Assembly (NCBI RefSeq): GCF_020740795.1 | Contig: NC_067283.1 | Location: 3,065,659 to 3,129,658, forward strand | Source of the DNA: Apus apus | Taxonomy: Eukaryota > Chordata > Aves > Apodiformes > Apodidae | Length of the DNA: 64,000 bases | Direction: 5' to 3' | Shown: one piece after another, positions 13,501-23,327 of the stretch | Layout of the letters: each line of letters starts with the position of its first letter | How positions within the stretch are numbered: the first letter of the stretch is position 1 | Notes under the pieces: model-generated | Told to the model about the DNA's origin: nothing | Databases searched by the model: none | The model's input: only the letters and a program-made list of their open reading frames with translations | Translations under genes and position numbers: made by a program

Positions 13501-14756
13501 CTTTACTGTGTTTGTGCTGAGGATCAAAGTGCTTTACAAAGCTGTTTCACTGTGTGCCACACACAAATATTTTCACAGGCATTTTGGAACCAACAGTTGC
13601 CATAATCTTAAGTGAAACAGAATGACAAGATCAGTATAAAAATAAACCTTTTCAGCTGTATCTATCACCTATTGCTTTGGCCCTTAAATGCTTTGGCTTT
13701 GTTTTTTTCTTCTCTAGATAAGTAAGCACACATATTACTGTGTTTAGCCCTGAAATACAACCTCACCATGTTTTAATTTTGCTGAAAGGAGATTAAAATA
13801 GAAGTCTGTCCTGTATAGTTACAGTATCTTCTTTGATTACGTGTAGAACTGAACAGATTCCTTAGTATTTTTTTCAGTTACCTGAGATTTACTCAGTCTG
13901 GTGCCCTGTGAAAAAGGTCACTTGTTTGACTAAAACTCCCATTTTGTGATTAAATCTACAGGTCAGTCTGCCCATCACTCCAAGCTCACCCGGAATGTGA
14001 GTGACAGGAAGGAGCTCCCTGCAGCCCAGCTCTCCAAGTTGCCTCTGGAATCACAGATAGAGGAGCTGAGCACAAGGTCTGGTGGTTTCCCTTCCTCCCT
14101 GCTCTGTTACTCACAGGAGCTCATGTTCAATGCTCTCCTGTCCCTCCTCAGAAGATTAAACCAAACAAACTCTGTGGGGGTCACAGATCCTCTGGTCTGA
14201 GCTTGTCTCTCTCATTCATACACAAATTTCCTGACCCTTGTGCAGGTACCTGGAAGAGTTAAGCTAATGCAAAATGCTGAGCAACTCAAAAGACATGCAA
14301 GGAACACACCTTTTTTTTCTTTTTTGTCTCTTCTGCGTTGATTGCAAAGCTTATTAGCAGAAGTAGAATTAGAAACTTGGATCAAAACAGATCTGCAAAG
14401 TATCTTGGTCATCTAATACTCTTTTCTACCCCGAAGAGAGCAGGAACAAGTGTGAAGTCTGCCCTTTCTCACGCCTGCCATGCAATCACCAGAGCTCATG
14501 TGATGCAGTGTTGTCTCCCCCGGAGCTGAAGCACTGTTCTGACTTGCTTTGAAGCTCCACAGCTCGCATGAAAGTTTCCTTTTGTTTCCCTCCTAGGCTT
14601 GCGATCCAGCTGGATGAGAACGAAGCCCTGAAGGCAGCTCTGGAAACGACTGTGAGAAAGAAAGAGGAAGACTTTAAACTGTATCAGGACACAATGGACC
14701 AAGTGAAAGATATCTTTCTACAGGCCATTCGGCAGCAGAAACAGGAGAAGACTTAA
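1340..14756 (+). CDS. CCDC13: CCDC13 (coiled-coil domain containing 13), 3' half of gene, partial
   Basis: Seven exons are placed: 1340-1516, 3056-3262, 7241-7324, 8089-8217, 10651-10805, 13962-14076 and 14597-14756 (TAA stop). All have AG/GT borders and reading phase runs through except between exons 2 and 3. The product is charged heptad-type coiled coil, with blocks matching CCDC13 as I know it: [46 protein letters not shown] and the C-terminal [14 protein letters not shown]. In vertebrates CCDC13 is a centriolar-satellite protein needed for cilium assembly and genome stability. The exons correspond roughly to the second half of the ~715-residue human protein; upstream exons lie before base 1. 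Exon 2 ends on a full codon while exon 3 opens with the last base of a codon, so at least one exon (length of form 3n+2) is missing between 3263 and 7240. The gene lies just 5' of HHATL, as in human. Identity is firm; the missing exon is the main gap. Confidence 0.93.
1517..3055 (+). other. CCDC13 intron
   Basis: Unique, moderately AT-rich sequence. No repeat or extra exon was recognised. Confidence 0.85.
3056..3262 (+). CDS. CCDC13: CCDC13 exon (second in window)
   Basis: It is 207 nt, or 69 codons, after tttctcag and before gtagac. It is a Gln/Glu-rich coiled coil containing [11 protein letters not shown] and [13 protein letters not shown]. It joins in phase to the preceding exon. Confidence 0.93.
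3972..4360 (-). mobile_element. CR1 LINE fragment (3' end)
   Basis: The plus strand opens tcacagaatcacagaatgg, followed by gggttggaagggacctctgg and the conserved ggctccacaacctctctggg box. This is antisense to CCDC13. A run of C at about 4306-4314 lies inside it. Confidence 0.93.
4648..4690 (-). mobile_element. Very short diverged CR1 3' terminus
   Basis: The plus strand agaatcacggagttgtcaga followed by gtaggaagggccctctagag resembles the last ~45 bases of a CR1 subfamily. It is too short for a firm call. Confidence 0.55.
6476..6792 (-). mobile_element. CR1 LINE fragment (3' end)
   Basis: It opens tagaatcacagaatggtttg and continues through aacactgccagggatggggc. It is the same subfamily type as the copy at 352-910 and is antisense to CCDC13. 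Confidence 0.93.
7241..7324 (+). CDS. CCDC13: CCDC13 exon (third placed)
   Basis: It is 84 nt between cctctcag and gtacgt. It encodes the conserved GHTLVES block followed by a Ser/Pro-containing linker. The first base completes a codon begun in an exon that I could not find, and the last two bases (AG) begin an Arg codon finished in the next exon. Confidence 0.85.
7325..8088 (+). other. CCDC13 intron
   Basis: Unique sequence with nothing recognised beyond a short G-run at about 7780-7789. Confidence 0.85.
8089..8217 (+). CDS. CCDC13: CCDC13 exon (fourth placed)
   Basis: It is 129 nt between gcttttag and gtagtg. It encodes SDSPDLQ followed by [19 protein letters not shown], matching the conserved CCDC13 segment. 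It joins in phase on both sides through split Arg codons. Confidence 0.93.
8218..10650 (+). other. CCDC13 intron
   Basis: AT-rich unique sequence with a poly-T run at about 8754-8766 and a TA-rich run at about 8958-8978. No exon or recognisable repeat was seen. Confidence 0.85.
10651..10805 (+). CDS. CCDC13: CCDC13 exon (fifth placed)
   Basis: It is 155 nt between tgcacgtcag and gtgagg. It encodes a coiled coil with [19 protein letters not shown] and then a basic Pro-containing linker. Phase continues on both sides. Confidence 0.93.
10806..13961 (+). other. CCDC13 intron
   Basis: It contains one CR1 copy at about 11750-12205. The rest is unique AT-rich sequence with no supported coding. Confidence 0.85.
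11750..12205 (-). mobile_element. CR1 LINE fragment (3' end, distinct subfamily)
   Basis: The plus strand has agtcacagaaacaccttggt, then ccttcaagaccaccgagtcc and the cagggatggtgactccagca box. This 3' UTR type differs from the copies at 352 and 3972. The left boundary is sharp; the right one is diverged. Confidence 0.9.
13962..14076 (+). CDS. CCDC13: CCDC13 exon (sixth placed)
   Basis: It is 115 nt between aatctacag and gtctgg. The donor is a weaker GT context. It encodes a polar linker followed by [18 protein letters not shown], like the LSDVPVESQMEELTTR stretch I recall in mammals. Confidence 0.92.
14077..14596 (+). other. CCDC13 last intron
   Basis: 520 bases between the last two coding exons. 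No repeat recognised. Confidence 0.88.
14597..14756 (+). CDS. CCDC13: CCDC13 terminal coding exon
   Basis: It is 160 nt after ccctcctag and ends with TAA at 14754-14756. It encodes [16 protein letters not shown] followed by a short amphipathic C-terminus ending KQEKT. This is the normal CCDC13 terminus. No canonical AATAAA was noticed in the first kilobase downstream, so the 3' UTR end is not placed. Confidence 0.95.
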
Positions 14757-17700
14757 GCAAGATATTGAGAGTCCTTTGGACTGCAAAGCAGGGGGAGAGC
14801 CCAGGCCTCGTGCCCATGAATTGAAATGCAGTGGCTGTGTAGTTTTGCAGCCTCAGATCGTGTCATTTCTTTAGCACTAGCAGAAGAGGATGAGAAATGG
14901 AGATGAAATGCAAAAAGGGTGAAGGTTTTGCATGTCAGCAGATTCTGGCTGCAGGAGTTACCAAGCAGCTGGGGCTCTCAGGCTGCACATGCTGTAGGTT
15001 GGTGCAGTTTAGGAGGCTGCAATTCTACAGCGTGGTTTGGGGCAAAACCTCCCTTGGTTCCACACAGTTTTCCTCAAGAGGGCTCCTTATTCAATATGCT
15101 GCTGCCTTTATCAGCCCATAAAGGAATTTGCTGTACAAAAGTTATGCCAGCTCCCTTCCAAAGTCGTGCCAGGAACAAAGCAAGTTGTGTTTCAATCAGC
15201 AACACTGATGCCTGCCTGTCTGAGGCTTCCTGTGGTACTGAGACTGTGGATCAGCCTGGCCTGTGAATATCTGCAAGTGCATTTTGGGGGGGCTTCACTC
15301 ACCGTTCCAGCCTGGTTATTTGATGGACTGTACTGGCAGCAGAGTTTTCTGAAACTCAGTGGAGTTTCCAGTGGAGAGGCAGACTGTGCAGATCACCCCT
15401 GCAACCAGTCAGACCTGCCTTAAATTCAGCTCATCTCCTACAAAATTTGCCACCTGGGTTCTGAATTCCCTGTTTCTGAGTCTCTGCATTCATCCATCAG
15501 GCAGGTCTTGTTCTCACTTGGAAGAAATGCTAACAAAAGGCAGGCAGGTCTTCCCTGCAGTGGTGGAGGGACTTTTGGAAGTGCTGAAAACCCTTTGTCC
15601 TTCTCTTTTGCAGCATGATGAGCACACCAAGAGCAAACTAATAAGGCATTAACATGCAGGCTGGCAGGGCCAGCCAGCTTGGGGATCACAAGCAAATGGA
15701 GAGCTAGTCATTTCTGGATAGTGCTGCTTTGTTTCTCAGTTGAAAGTCTTGAAAGCTCTTCTTTTTCTGCTCTGCTTTGTCAGCCTCTTCATTTAACCCC
15801 AGCCACCACCAGTGCAAAGTGGATTTATGGACCAGCAAAAACCTCCTCTCCCTTTCCCAGCACAGGGATCAGGTCCTGGCTCTGCTGCACTGAGATGAGG
15901 CAGAGTGAGCAGAGCAGGAGTCACTCCAGATGCAGTGAGGCTGGTGTTGTCCCTGTCTTTTTCCTGCTTAGTTACAGAGACTTTTCAGACAATTCCTGGA
16001 GTTCCTGGTGGAGGAGGTGGGAGCTGAGGATAAGTTCAGCCCCTAAGAGTTTTAACCCTCCCTGTACTTAAAAGCTGTGCTCTGGCCTATAGCTCAGCAA
16101 AGCCATCAGGTGGGACCAAAACAGCTCATTGCTGATCACCCTGCCAGCAGCATCAGAGAAAAAGGCATCCTGCAACCCACAATCCTCCCAACAACCTGAA
16201 GAATCCTAACCCCTGGATCAAGAGACAGACACAGTGTCATCCAAGTGAGCTGTGGTTTGGTTTGGTTCAACTCCATCCTGATGGTTACATAGCACGGAGT
16301 AGAGTGAGCAGACCAAAGTGAAGAAACCACCCCACTTCTGACAGGTATTTAAAGAACCTGCAGCAGTGAGGGGAGCCCTTTGAAAAGCTTCCTGAGCTGT
16401 GGCAGAGGTGTGGAGCTTCTGCTATGCAGTGGCTGCTAAATTCAGACTTGGTAGCTGGAGGCTGGAGATTCTGATTTCGCTTACCCAGAAGTGTGAATCA
16501 ATAACATTTTCACTTAAGCACAGGAGGGGCAGTCTGCCATCCTTTCTAACCCACACTCAGCATTTGCCTCCTGTCCCGTGGTGAGGCAGTGAAGATCATA
16601 CCACTCTGCAGCAAAATGGCTGGGAACCAACCCATGAAACACAGGGAAGAAACTGGGAGGGCTGTATGTTCCAGAACACATATGGCTGGCTTGGCTAGTG
16701 CACACGGTGCAAAGCTCTTCTCAACTGCTGCAACACTCCTTTCTTGCAACATATGCTTGTTTAGGGTTGCACAGAAGCATTGTCTCTTCTTTAGTTTTTT
16801 TTCCCCTCACCAATACACACACAGCACTACCAGACTCCTTGACAAAGAAGGAACTAAGACACTGTGAAAGTTTATTTAGAGAGTATGTACCTGGAAGTAA
16901 CTGTTTCTCATGGAAATGTGTGATCTGTCTCCATCACAGAGCAGTGGGGGGTTCTGAACACAGGCCAGATTGTCCAGATCATCTCAGTTTTCACTTTAGT
17001 TTTGAAATAAATTCCCTCTGCACTCCACAGAGTGACCTGCCTTCAGTTTCTCCCTGTGCTGACTCTTGTAGCAACCGATTCCTGGGGGTTTTTTTGAGAC
17101 CAATTTTCTTGCATTACATCTTGTTTCATCACTGAATGTAAGAAACCCCATCAGATCTTGGAAGCAGCAGCCCTGGTTCAACTGGCTGCAGCAGCCCCAT
17201 GTCCCCCAACCCATACAAAACATGAAAATACCTCCCTCACTGCCTACAAAAAACCCCCACTATGTGTTGATGTGCTTGATGTGCTGTTTGAGCCACCACA
17301 GCTCTGGGCTGCGCTTGATTTCAAACCTCCACAACCCCCTGTTCCCCTTGGAAATGTGTCCTCATGGATAATTACCAGCCCATTAAAACCCTGTGCTTCA
17401 GTTCTCGTTTGGATCTCTCTGGCTTCAGCCTGCAGCCCGTCATTGCTAGATAAAAGCAGTGTGAGCTCCCAGCATTTCCCTGCTGGGACAGCCTTCATCC
17501 AGCAGAAAGTCACCTCACAGGCTGCTTTTTGATAAGCTCTGAGTTTTTTCAGTCTCTCAGTGTAGCTCATGGTGGTGACAAGCTAGTGGTGACAACACTC
17601 AGCTCTGCTGGCACAGGCTGGTGCAGGCAGTTCAGCTGTGAGGAACAGCGTAAAGTTAATTTTGCTGCATTTGAGGCCATGGATGCTCCTTGTTAGGATT

Positions 17701-20700
17701 TGGCCACATTTTAGCCCATGTCTGCTGAGAATATGAGTCCTCCAAACACTCTGCCTGACCCAAAGTTTGTTTCCTACCCTGGAGCTGGGCAAAACACCTC
17801 CATAAAGCAGTCAGGAAGTGCCCGACGGATGCATCTGGTTTTAAAAGCACAGCTGAACCTCTGGGAATAAATCACCCCTGCTGAATTGTCATGGCTTTCC
17901 TTTCAGCCCAGTGTTAAGGCATCTACCTGCAAAGAACAGGCACTGTGAGAGTGCAGCTTTCCAAAGTGGCCTTAACATGAATTAAGTTGCAGTTAAATAT
18001 AGACAGTGTGGAGACAGGAGTGTTCTCCCTGCCCAAGTGGCAGAGGATCAGCCAGCAGGTCAAAGCTGATCCCACTGGAACACCTCCCATATAGAGCCCT
18101 AAACTGAGGCTGTGGGTGGCTTGTCCCCCTCCCAAGGCTCCAGAGGTGTGAGGAGGAGACACATTTCAGCCCTTCACGTGGGTGAGATGGGGAGGAAGCT
18201 GGTGGCAAAGGGGAACTAAGCTGGGAATTGCTTTGCCAACCCCCTCCTGCAGCCACAGCCACCAGCTGCTGCTGCCCTGCTGGCCACAGGGCCCTCACCC
18301 CCTGCCTGAGAAGAGGAATGAGGTTCAGCTCTAAATGGAAAAGCACTCCAGCAGAGCCCCTGTGCTCTAAATTAAGCCACAACTGAGCCAAGAAGGGTAT
18401 TGGGTTTCTGCCCTCGTCCTCTCCCCGCCCAGCCCAGCTCCGAGCTGGCTGCTCCTCTGGGGACAGGGTGGCCTCTCTCCACAAATGCCACCTCAATCCC
18501 CACGCGTCTCCACTTACAGCTCTGAAACCCATCAGCAAGCAGGGGGTGAAGTCCTGGGCTTTAGAGCATCTCCTTTGTCAGCCAGAATAGTTCTCTGCAG
18601 GGTGCAGAGTGGCAGCCAGGGGGGGTGGGGAGGTTATCCCACCACCTCCTTGACCTAATTGGGACATTTTCTCAGGAACAATTGGGGCATTTTCTCAGGA
18701 ATGGAAGGGGATTGTGAGATGAGGAGCTGAAGGCAGTGAGCTTTGACCTGATGCCGGGTTGGCCCTGGCAGGTGGTGGGAGCATTCAGAGTCCTTCTCCA
18801 GGTGATGCAGGAGGTCCTGGGACCTTTGATGGGCTTGGTATGTGCCATGTGGGACTGGAAGAGCCATTCTGGAGGTGCTGAGAAGGGTCCTGGGGGTGAC
18901 CTTGGATGGATCAACGGATGGTTGGATGGATGGAGCACACATCCCCATCTCCTGGGCTGTCCTGCTGGCAGGGAGGTGGCTGCTGAAGTCCTGGTGGGTT
19001 TGGCATGTTCCCAGCAACACGTTTGCATGGGCAACCTGATGGGGCAACTTCAGGCAGTATAAAACAACCCCTGTGGGTTTTTATAACCCTCTCTCCTTCC
19101 AGTTCACCCCATAAAGAGCTGCTCCAGCAGCAGGGCGACAGCTGCCTGAGGCAGGAGGAGGCTCCTTTGGTGTCCCCATCAAACATCTCCAATTTGTGCC
19201 AAGCCTCGCTGGGACATAGCTGAGAGCCTTTTGTTGAACCCCACCACCTTCCCACTCACTTTCTCCAACACTAAAGAGGGGCCTTGGCCTCAGCTGGTGT
19301 CCCACAACTCCCAGTAACCTGCCAGATCCTTGAAAACACTACCATTAAAATCAGCACAAAGCCATAAACAGCCCTTTGCCGTGAAGCAGCAGCAATAAAA
19401 CACAGAGGTGTGTTTTATTCCTGTGCTGAGGAAGGCAGGCTGGTCACATTAAAAAGAAATCTAATTATATTAGAAATCAAGAGCAGTTTCCTTTTTTTTT
19501 TTCTCTCCCCCCTAATTTTTTATAACATCTATAAATTAAAGCTAAGTGATTTTTATCACCACAGTTTCCAGATCCTCATGAAAAAACGGCTGCCCAGCCC
19601 TCCACCTGTGCTGCACTTTCAATCCAGCGAGATCACAAATTACTTAAGATTAAAAAGAAAACATAAAAATTAAGTAAAACTCTTATTATCTGCCCAAAAC
19701 CCACTGGGTACCAATGCCCAGGGAGAGCAGCAGGATGGGACCATGACCCGCCTGCCCTCTGGGCCCCCACACCCTGGAAAACCCCTTTGCATCCCAAAAG
19801 TGAGGTCCCAGTTTCCACACATTTGGGGCCCCTCCAAAGCAGCAGAGAGAAGGGATTTGAGGTTGGTTTTGGTTTCTGCATGGAGCAGGATGGGGGGAGG
19901 AGTGGGTTTGGGAGGCAGGGGGGGTGTCAACGACCTTCCTGCACCCACTGGGGAAGGGGACAAGCACAATTCTCCCTCCTGCAGAGGCTCCTTGAGGCAT
20001 GGACCTCCTGGCCATGAACCTTCCCAAACACCAGGAGCATGTTTATCTGCGCCCATCTCTTAATTACTTCTCCTCTAAGCACCGCAGGCAATGATGCCAA
20101 GGCCTGAAGAGCTGAACCCCCGGGGCAGGGACAGAGGCAGCAGGATGAAAGCTGGTGCTGCAGGGCATCCGAGGGGCAGGCAGCCAAATCCTGCTCTGGT
20201 TGCTGCAAATTAAAGTGGCTCATTAGGTGCTGAAAGTGCTGGTTGTGGAGCCATCACCGAGGCTCTTTCTGTGGAGCCTCTCTCCTGGTTCACCAACTTA
20301 AAAATGCTGCTAAAAACAAACAAAAAAAACAACCCTTTTTGCTTGTGGCCAGTGCAATGGCAAAGCTGGGCTGACCCGAGAGGTGCCCATCCTGGAATTC
20401 CTCCCTCCTGAGCCCAGAACACGACTCTTCTCACCCCCAAAACACACAACCCACAGAGGTGTTTATAAAATCCCGGGTTTTCTGCCTTGTTTCTTTCCCC
20501 TGGCCCTACAGGCAGCCCAGGAGGTGCTCAGGGATGCAGTGCCCAGCATGAGCTCTCCCCACATCTCCTGGGGTTTGGTAGGAAGAGCTTGAGGCAGGAG
20601 GCAGAGACTGGTGCTGAGGGGTGACTCCTTCCTGGCTGACTTGTGTTTGCACATCCCATAAGAACAGAGACCACAGCCCAACCCAGCCCCCCTTCCTGCC

Positions 20701-21179
20701 CCCTTATTTCTCTGCAGATGCCAAAAGCTGAGAAGGAGGCCCCAGAGATGGTCTGCAGAGGTGTAGCAGCCTCTGAGCCCCTGGCCTGAGCTGGAGAGGA
20801 GGAATTCACAGAATTGCACCTTTTGTCTCCGTGCCTCAGTTTCCCCATCCCCATGCAATACCAGCTGACCCCTTTCTCCCTCGAGGTGATGGGGGCTACC
20901 CCCTCTCTTGCAGGCCTCCACGCAGGACCTTGAAACACCCCTGAGAAGAGACCTGATCCTTGTTTTGGGGGCTTCTGTGCTCCCTTGGCCCCCTCCGGGA
21001 CCTGCTCCCTTGGCCCGGGGACAAGCTTTGGCAGCCAAGCACAGGTCCTCTCCAGCAGCTGCCGTGACAGACAGCTCCTGAACCTGCCCCCCTCTGCAGT
21101 GCTGCTCTAAAATAAAACAAACCTCCCTCCTGCTCCTCTCCACTCCCGGCCAAACTTCCTCCAGGGGCAAGGTGGGGTT
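14757..21179. other. CCDC13 3' UTR and intergenic region, no supported gene
   Basis: The first part must include the CCDC13 3' UTR. Candidate AATAAA signals lie at 17006, 17866 and 19394, all far from the stop codon. Open frames here have biased composition and no family match. No CR1 was recognised in this stretch. A 23-nt unit is duplicated at about 18658-18703. Confidence 0.7.
18658..18703. repeat. Two-copy 23-bp tandem repeat
   Basis: Two adjacent units beginning attggg(a/g)cattttctcagg differ at a few positions. Confidence 0.85.
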
Positions 21180-22620
21180 CGGGGGGGGGGGGGACGGGAC
21201 GGCAGCCCAGAAATACACCCGACCCCCCCACGACCACCACCCCAAGCCAGGCTGAGAGATGCTGTAGGGCAGGTCAACGGGCAAAACCCTTCACCCTCCC
21301 AACCCCAAAACCCTCCATCGCTTTTAACATCCCCCGCTCCCCCCCAACTTTGCCGCCCCCCCGTCGCGGTGCCCGGACCCCCCGCCCGCCTCCACCCCGG
21401 GGCTCAAGGTCAGTAGCGGGGAGGGATGCGGGGCTGGGAAACTGGGCTGGGGGGGAGACCCAAGCTGGGGGTGGGAAGACGCTGTTCCCTCAATCCCGGG
21501 GCTTTTTGTCACCTCTGCCTTCTCCTACCGCCCGACACGGGGGTCCTGGGTGGGCAGTGGAGGGGAGCGGAGGGGGGGGGGGTGGGAAGAGGAGGAGGAA
21601 GAGGAGAAGGAGGATGCTGCATCCCGCAGCAGAAGGGGTAGGGCTGTACTGGGGACATCCCCCCCCCCCATGCACCTGACTCCGCATGGGAGCGATTAGG
21701 AGTTAAAACTGCCCGAGGGGTCCCTCCCCACCCCCCCCCCCCACCAGCACCTTCCTAGTGTCCCCAAGTGGCCACCGGGGGCTGTTCACCCCCTCCTCCC
21801 CACTCGTGTGCGGGATGGCCTTGCCCACCCCACCTCCCACCCCCCAAAAAAGCAAAAAACAAACCCCTTGAAAGGCGAGGAACACTGATAATCAAGCTTA
21901 TGAAAGGCAGCTCCGTGAGTGCCCTCCTGCCGCAGGGAGGCGGTGGCACCGCGACCCCCGCAACACCCCCCCCCGGGGCTGTGCCCCCAACCCAGGGAAG
22001 GGTCCTTCCCGCTGGGAAAAGCGCTGGGAAAGAGGGGGGGTCAACCCCGCATCCCTGCCCGCAACCCGACCAGCCCCCCCGGCTCTTCAAAAAAAAAACC
22101 TCAGTGACCTAAAAAAAAACCACAATAACGAATAAAATAATAAAGAGAAAGGAGCGGAGCCCCCCCCCTCCCCGGCCAAAGCTCCGCGATGCAGATGGGG
22201 AGGCAGAGGGTGAGCGGGTCGCCTTTTATTGCTGCCTGAAAGCCGAGGGGTTTTGGCTCCTTACTCCCTTCAAAGCGCCCAGCCCCGTCGCAGGGGCTGC
22301 GGGGTCCCCCCCAACTCGTGGGTGGGTGGGTGTCAGTCCCGGGGGTGGGTGTCAGTCCCGGGGAGGATGCTCGCTGCCTTTAACCCCCCATCACCATCAC
22401 TCCCCAGCCTGAAACCCGCGTTTCCAGCAGCTCTCGGGAGGCTGCAGAGCTCGGGGCGGGCTAAAAAGGCGCGTCACGCCGGGGTTAATTAGCCTTGGCA
22501 GGAGTAATGAGCCCAGGGCTAATTGCGGGGTTGAACGCCGGCATCTCCCGGCGGGGGGGGGGAGCTCAGCCGTGCCTAAGGCTTGTGGCTGGGAGAAGTT
22601 CGAGGCCACGGGGCTGTAGG
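21180..22620 (+). promoter_or_regulatory. GC- and CpG-rich block, probable HHATL promoter / 5' untranslated exon region
   Basis: This block is much richer in G+C and CpG than the flanks, with many long G or C runs (for example 21181-21193 and 21570-21580). It ends about 0.6 kb before the acceptor of the first HHATL coding exon. Near 22455-22545 there is an AT-richer core with gggctaaaaaggcgcgtcac and ggttaattagcc, a plausible start-site region. The non-coding first exon and its donor could not be fixed. Assignment to HHATL is inference from position. Confidence 0.5.
22324..22361. repeat. Two-copy 19-bp perfect tandem repeat
   Basis: The unit gggtgggtgtcagtcccgg occurs twice head to tail inside the GC-rich block upstream of HHATL. 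Confidence 0.9.
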
Positions 22621-23179
22621 AGCCCCCCAGGAGCTCGAGGTTGGGCAAAAGCTCAGCAGAAGGGGAGCAGGGCATCCCTCTGAGACCCCTCCGGCACCAG
22701 CATCTTTGTGCCCGACTCTGCATCCCCTCCGAGGATCCCAACGGGAATTAGAGGGGAGCACCGGGGGCAGGTGGGAGGATCCCCGTCCTGCGTGGTTGGC
22801 ATCCCAGAGCACCTCCCAGCTTTGGGTTGGGGACAGCTTGTTGGGAAGGGCCCTTTAGAAGGACCAGTTGGCTGAGTGGTGGTCCTTCTAGAACCCACCC
22901 CCAAAGCCTGGCTCCAGGGTGGGTTTTGGGTAACCCAATAAACCCCCCCCACCCACACCTGGCTTTGGGGGTGGGTTTTGCAGCAGGGCTCAGCAGCAGC
23001 TTCTCTCCTGAGTGTTGTCCCAAGGTCCAGCCCCAGGTGATACCACTTTCTCCTTCCAACCACCAGCCTTCCAAGAAGCCCACAAAGCAGAGCAGCAGCC
23101 ACTTAGGGTGTTGGTGGGGTAGGACAGCAGCTGAGCTCTCATCCCTTGTTTTCTTCCTTTTCTTTCTCCCCTTTCCTAG

Positions 23180-23221
23180 GTCTGGATCCCACACCCAGGC
23201 TGGGACAGTGACCTGCCAACC
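23180..23221 (+). other. HHATL: HHATL 5' UTR portion of first coding exon
   Basis: An acceptor ctttcctag ends at 23179. 42 untranslated bases then precede the ATG at 23222 (context ccaaccATGG, a good Kozak match). This implies an upstream non-coding exon. Confidence 0.8.
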
Positions 23222-23327
23222 ATGGGGGTTAAAGCCATGCTCCCCAGCTATGAACTGGGCTTTTATGCTCTCGTGGTGACGTGTGCTGTGGTGTACAGTG
23301 GCAGTGGGATCTTCGAGGCATCCAGAG
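23222..23327 (+). CDS. HHATL: HHATL coding exon 1
   Basis: It starts [19 protein letters not shown], a signal-anchor-like first transmembrane segment. The donor is gtaaca; one base of a split Asp codon carries over. Confidence 0.95.

Noticed and set aside
17993-18538. A 181-codon minus-strand open frame in the intergenic region
   Set aside because: Low-complexity Pro/Ser/Gly content with no homology that I recognise. It is probably chance.
18842-19062. Gly/Trp-rich open frames around the ATGG-rich stretch
   Set aside because: They come from short tandem-like DNA words. No protein family is indicated.
20463-21284. A 273-codon minus-strand open frame upstream of HHATL
   Set aside because: Composition is driven by GC-rich sequence. 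There is no recognisable domain and no splice or promoter context.
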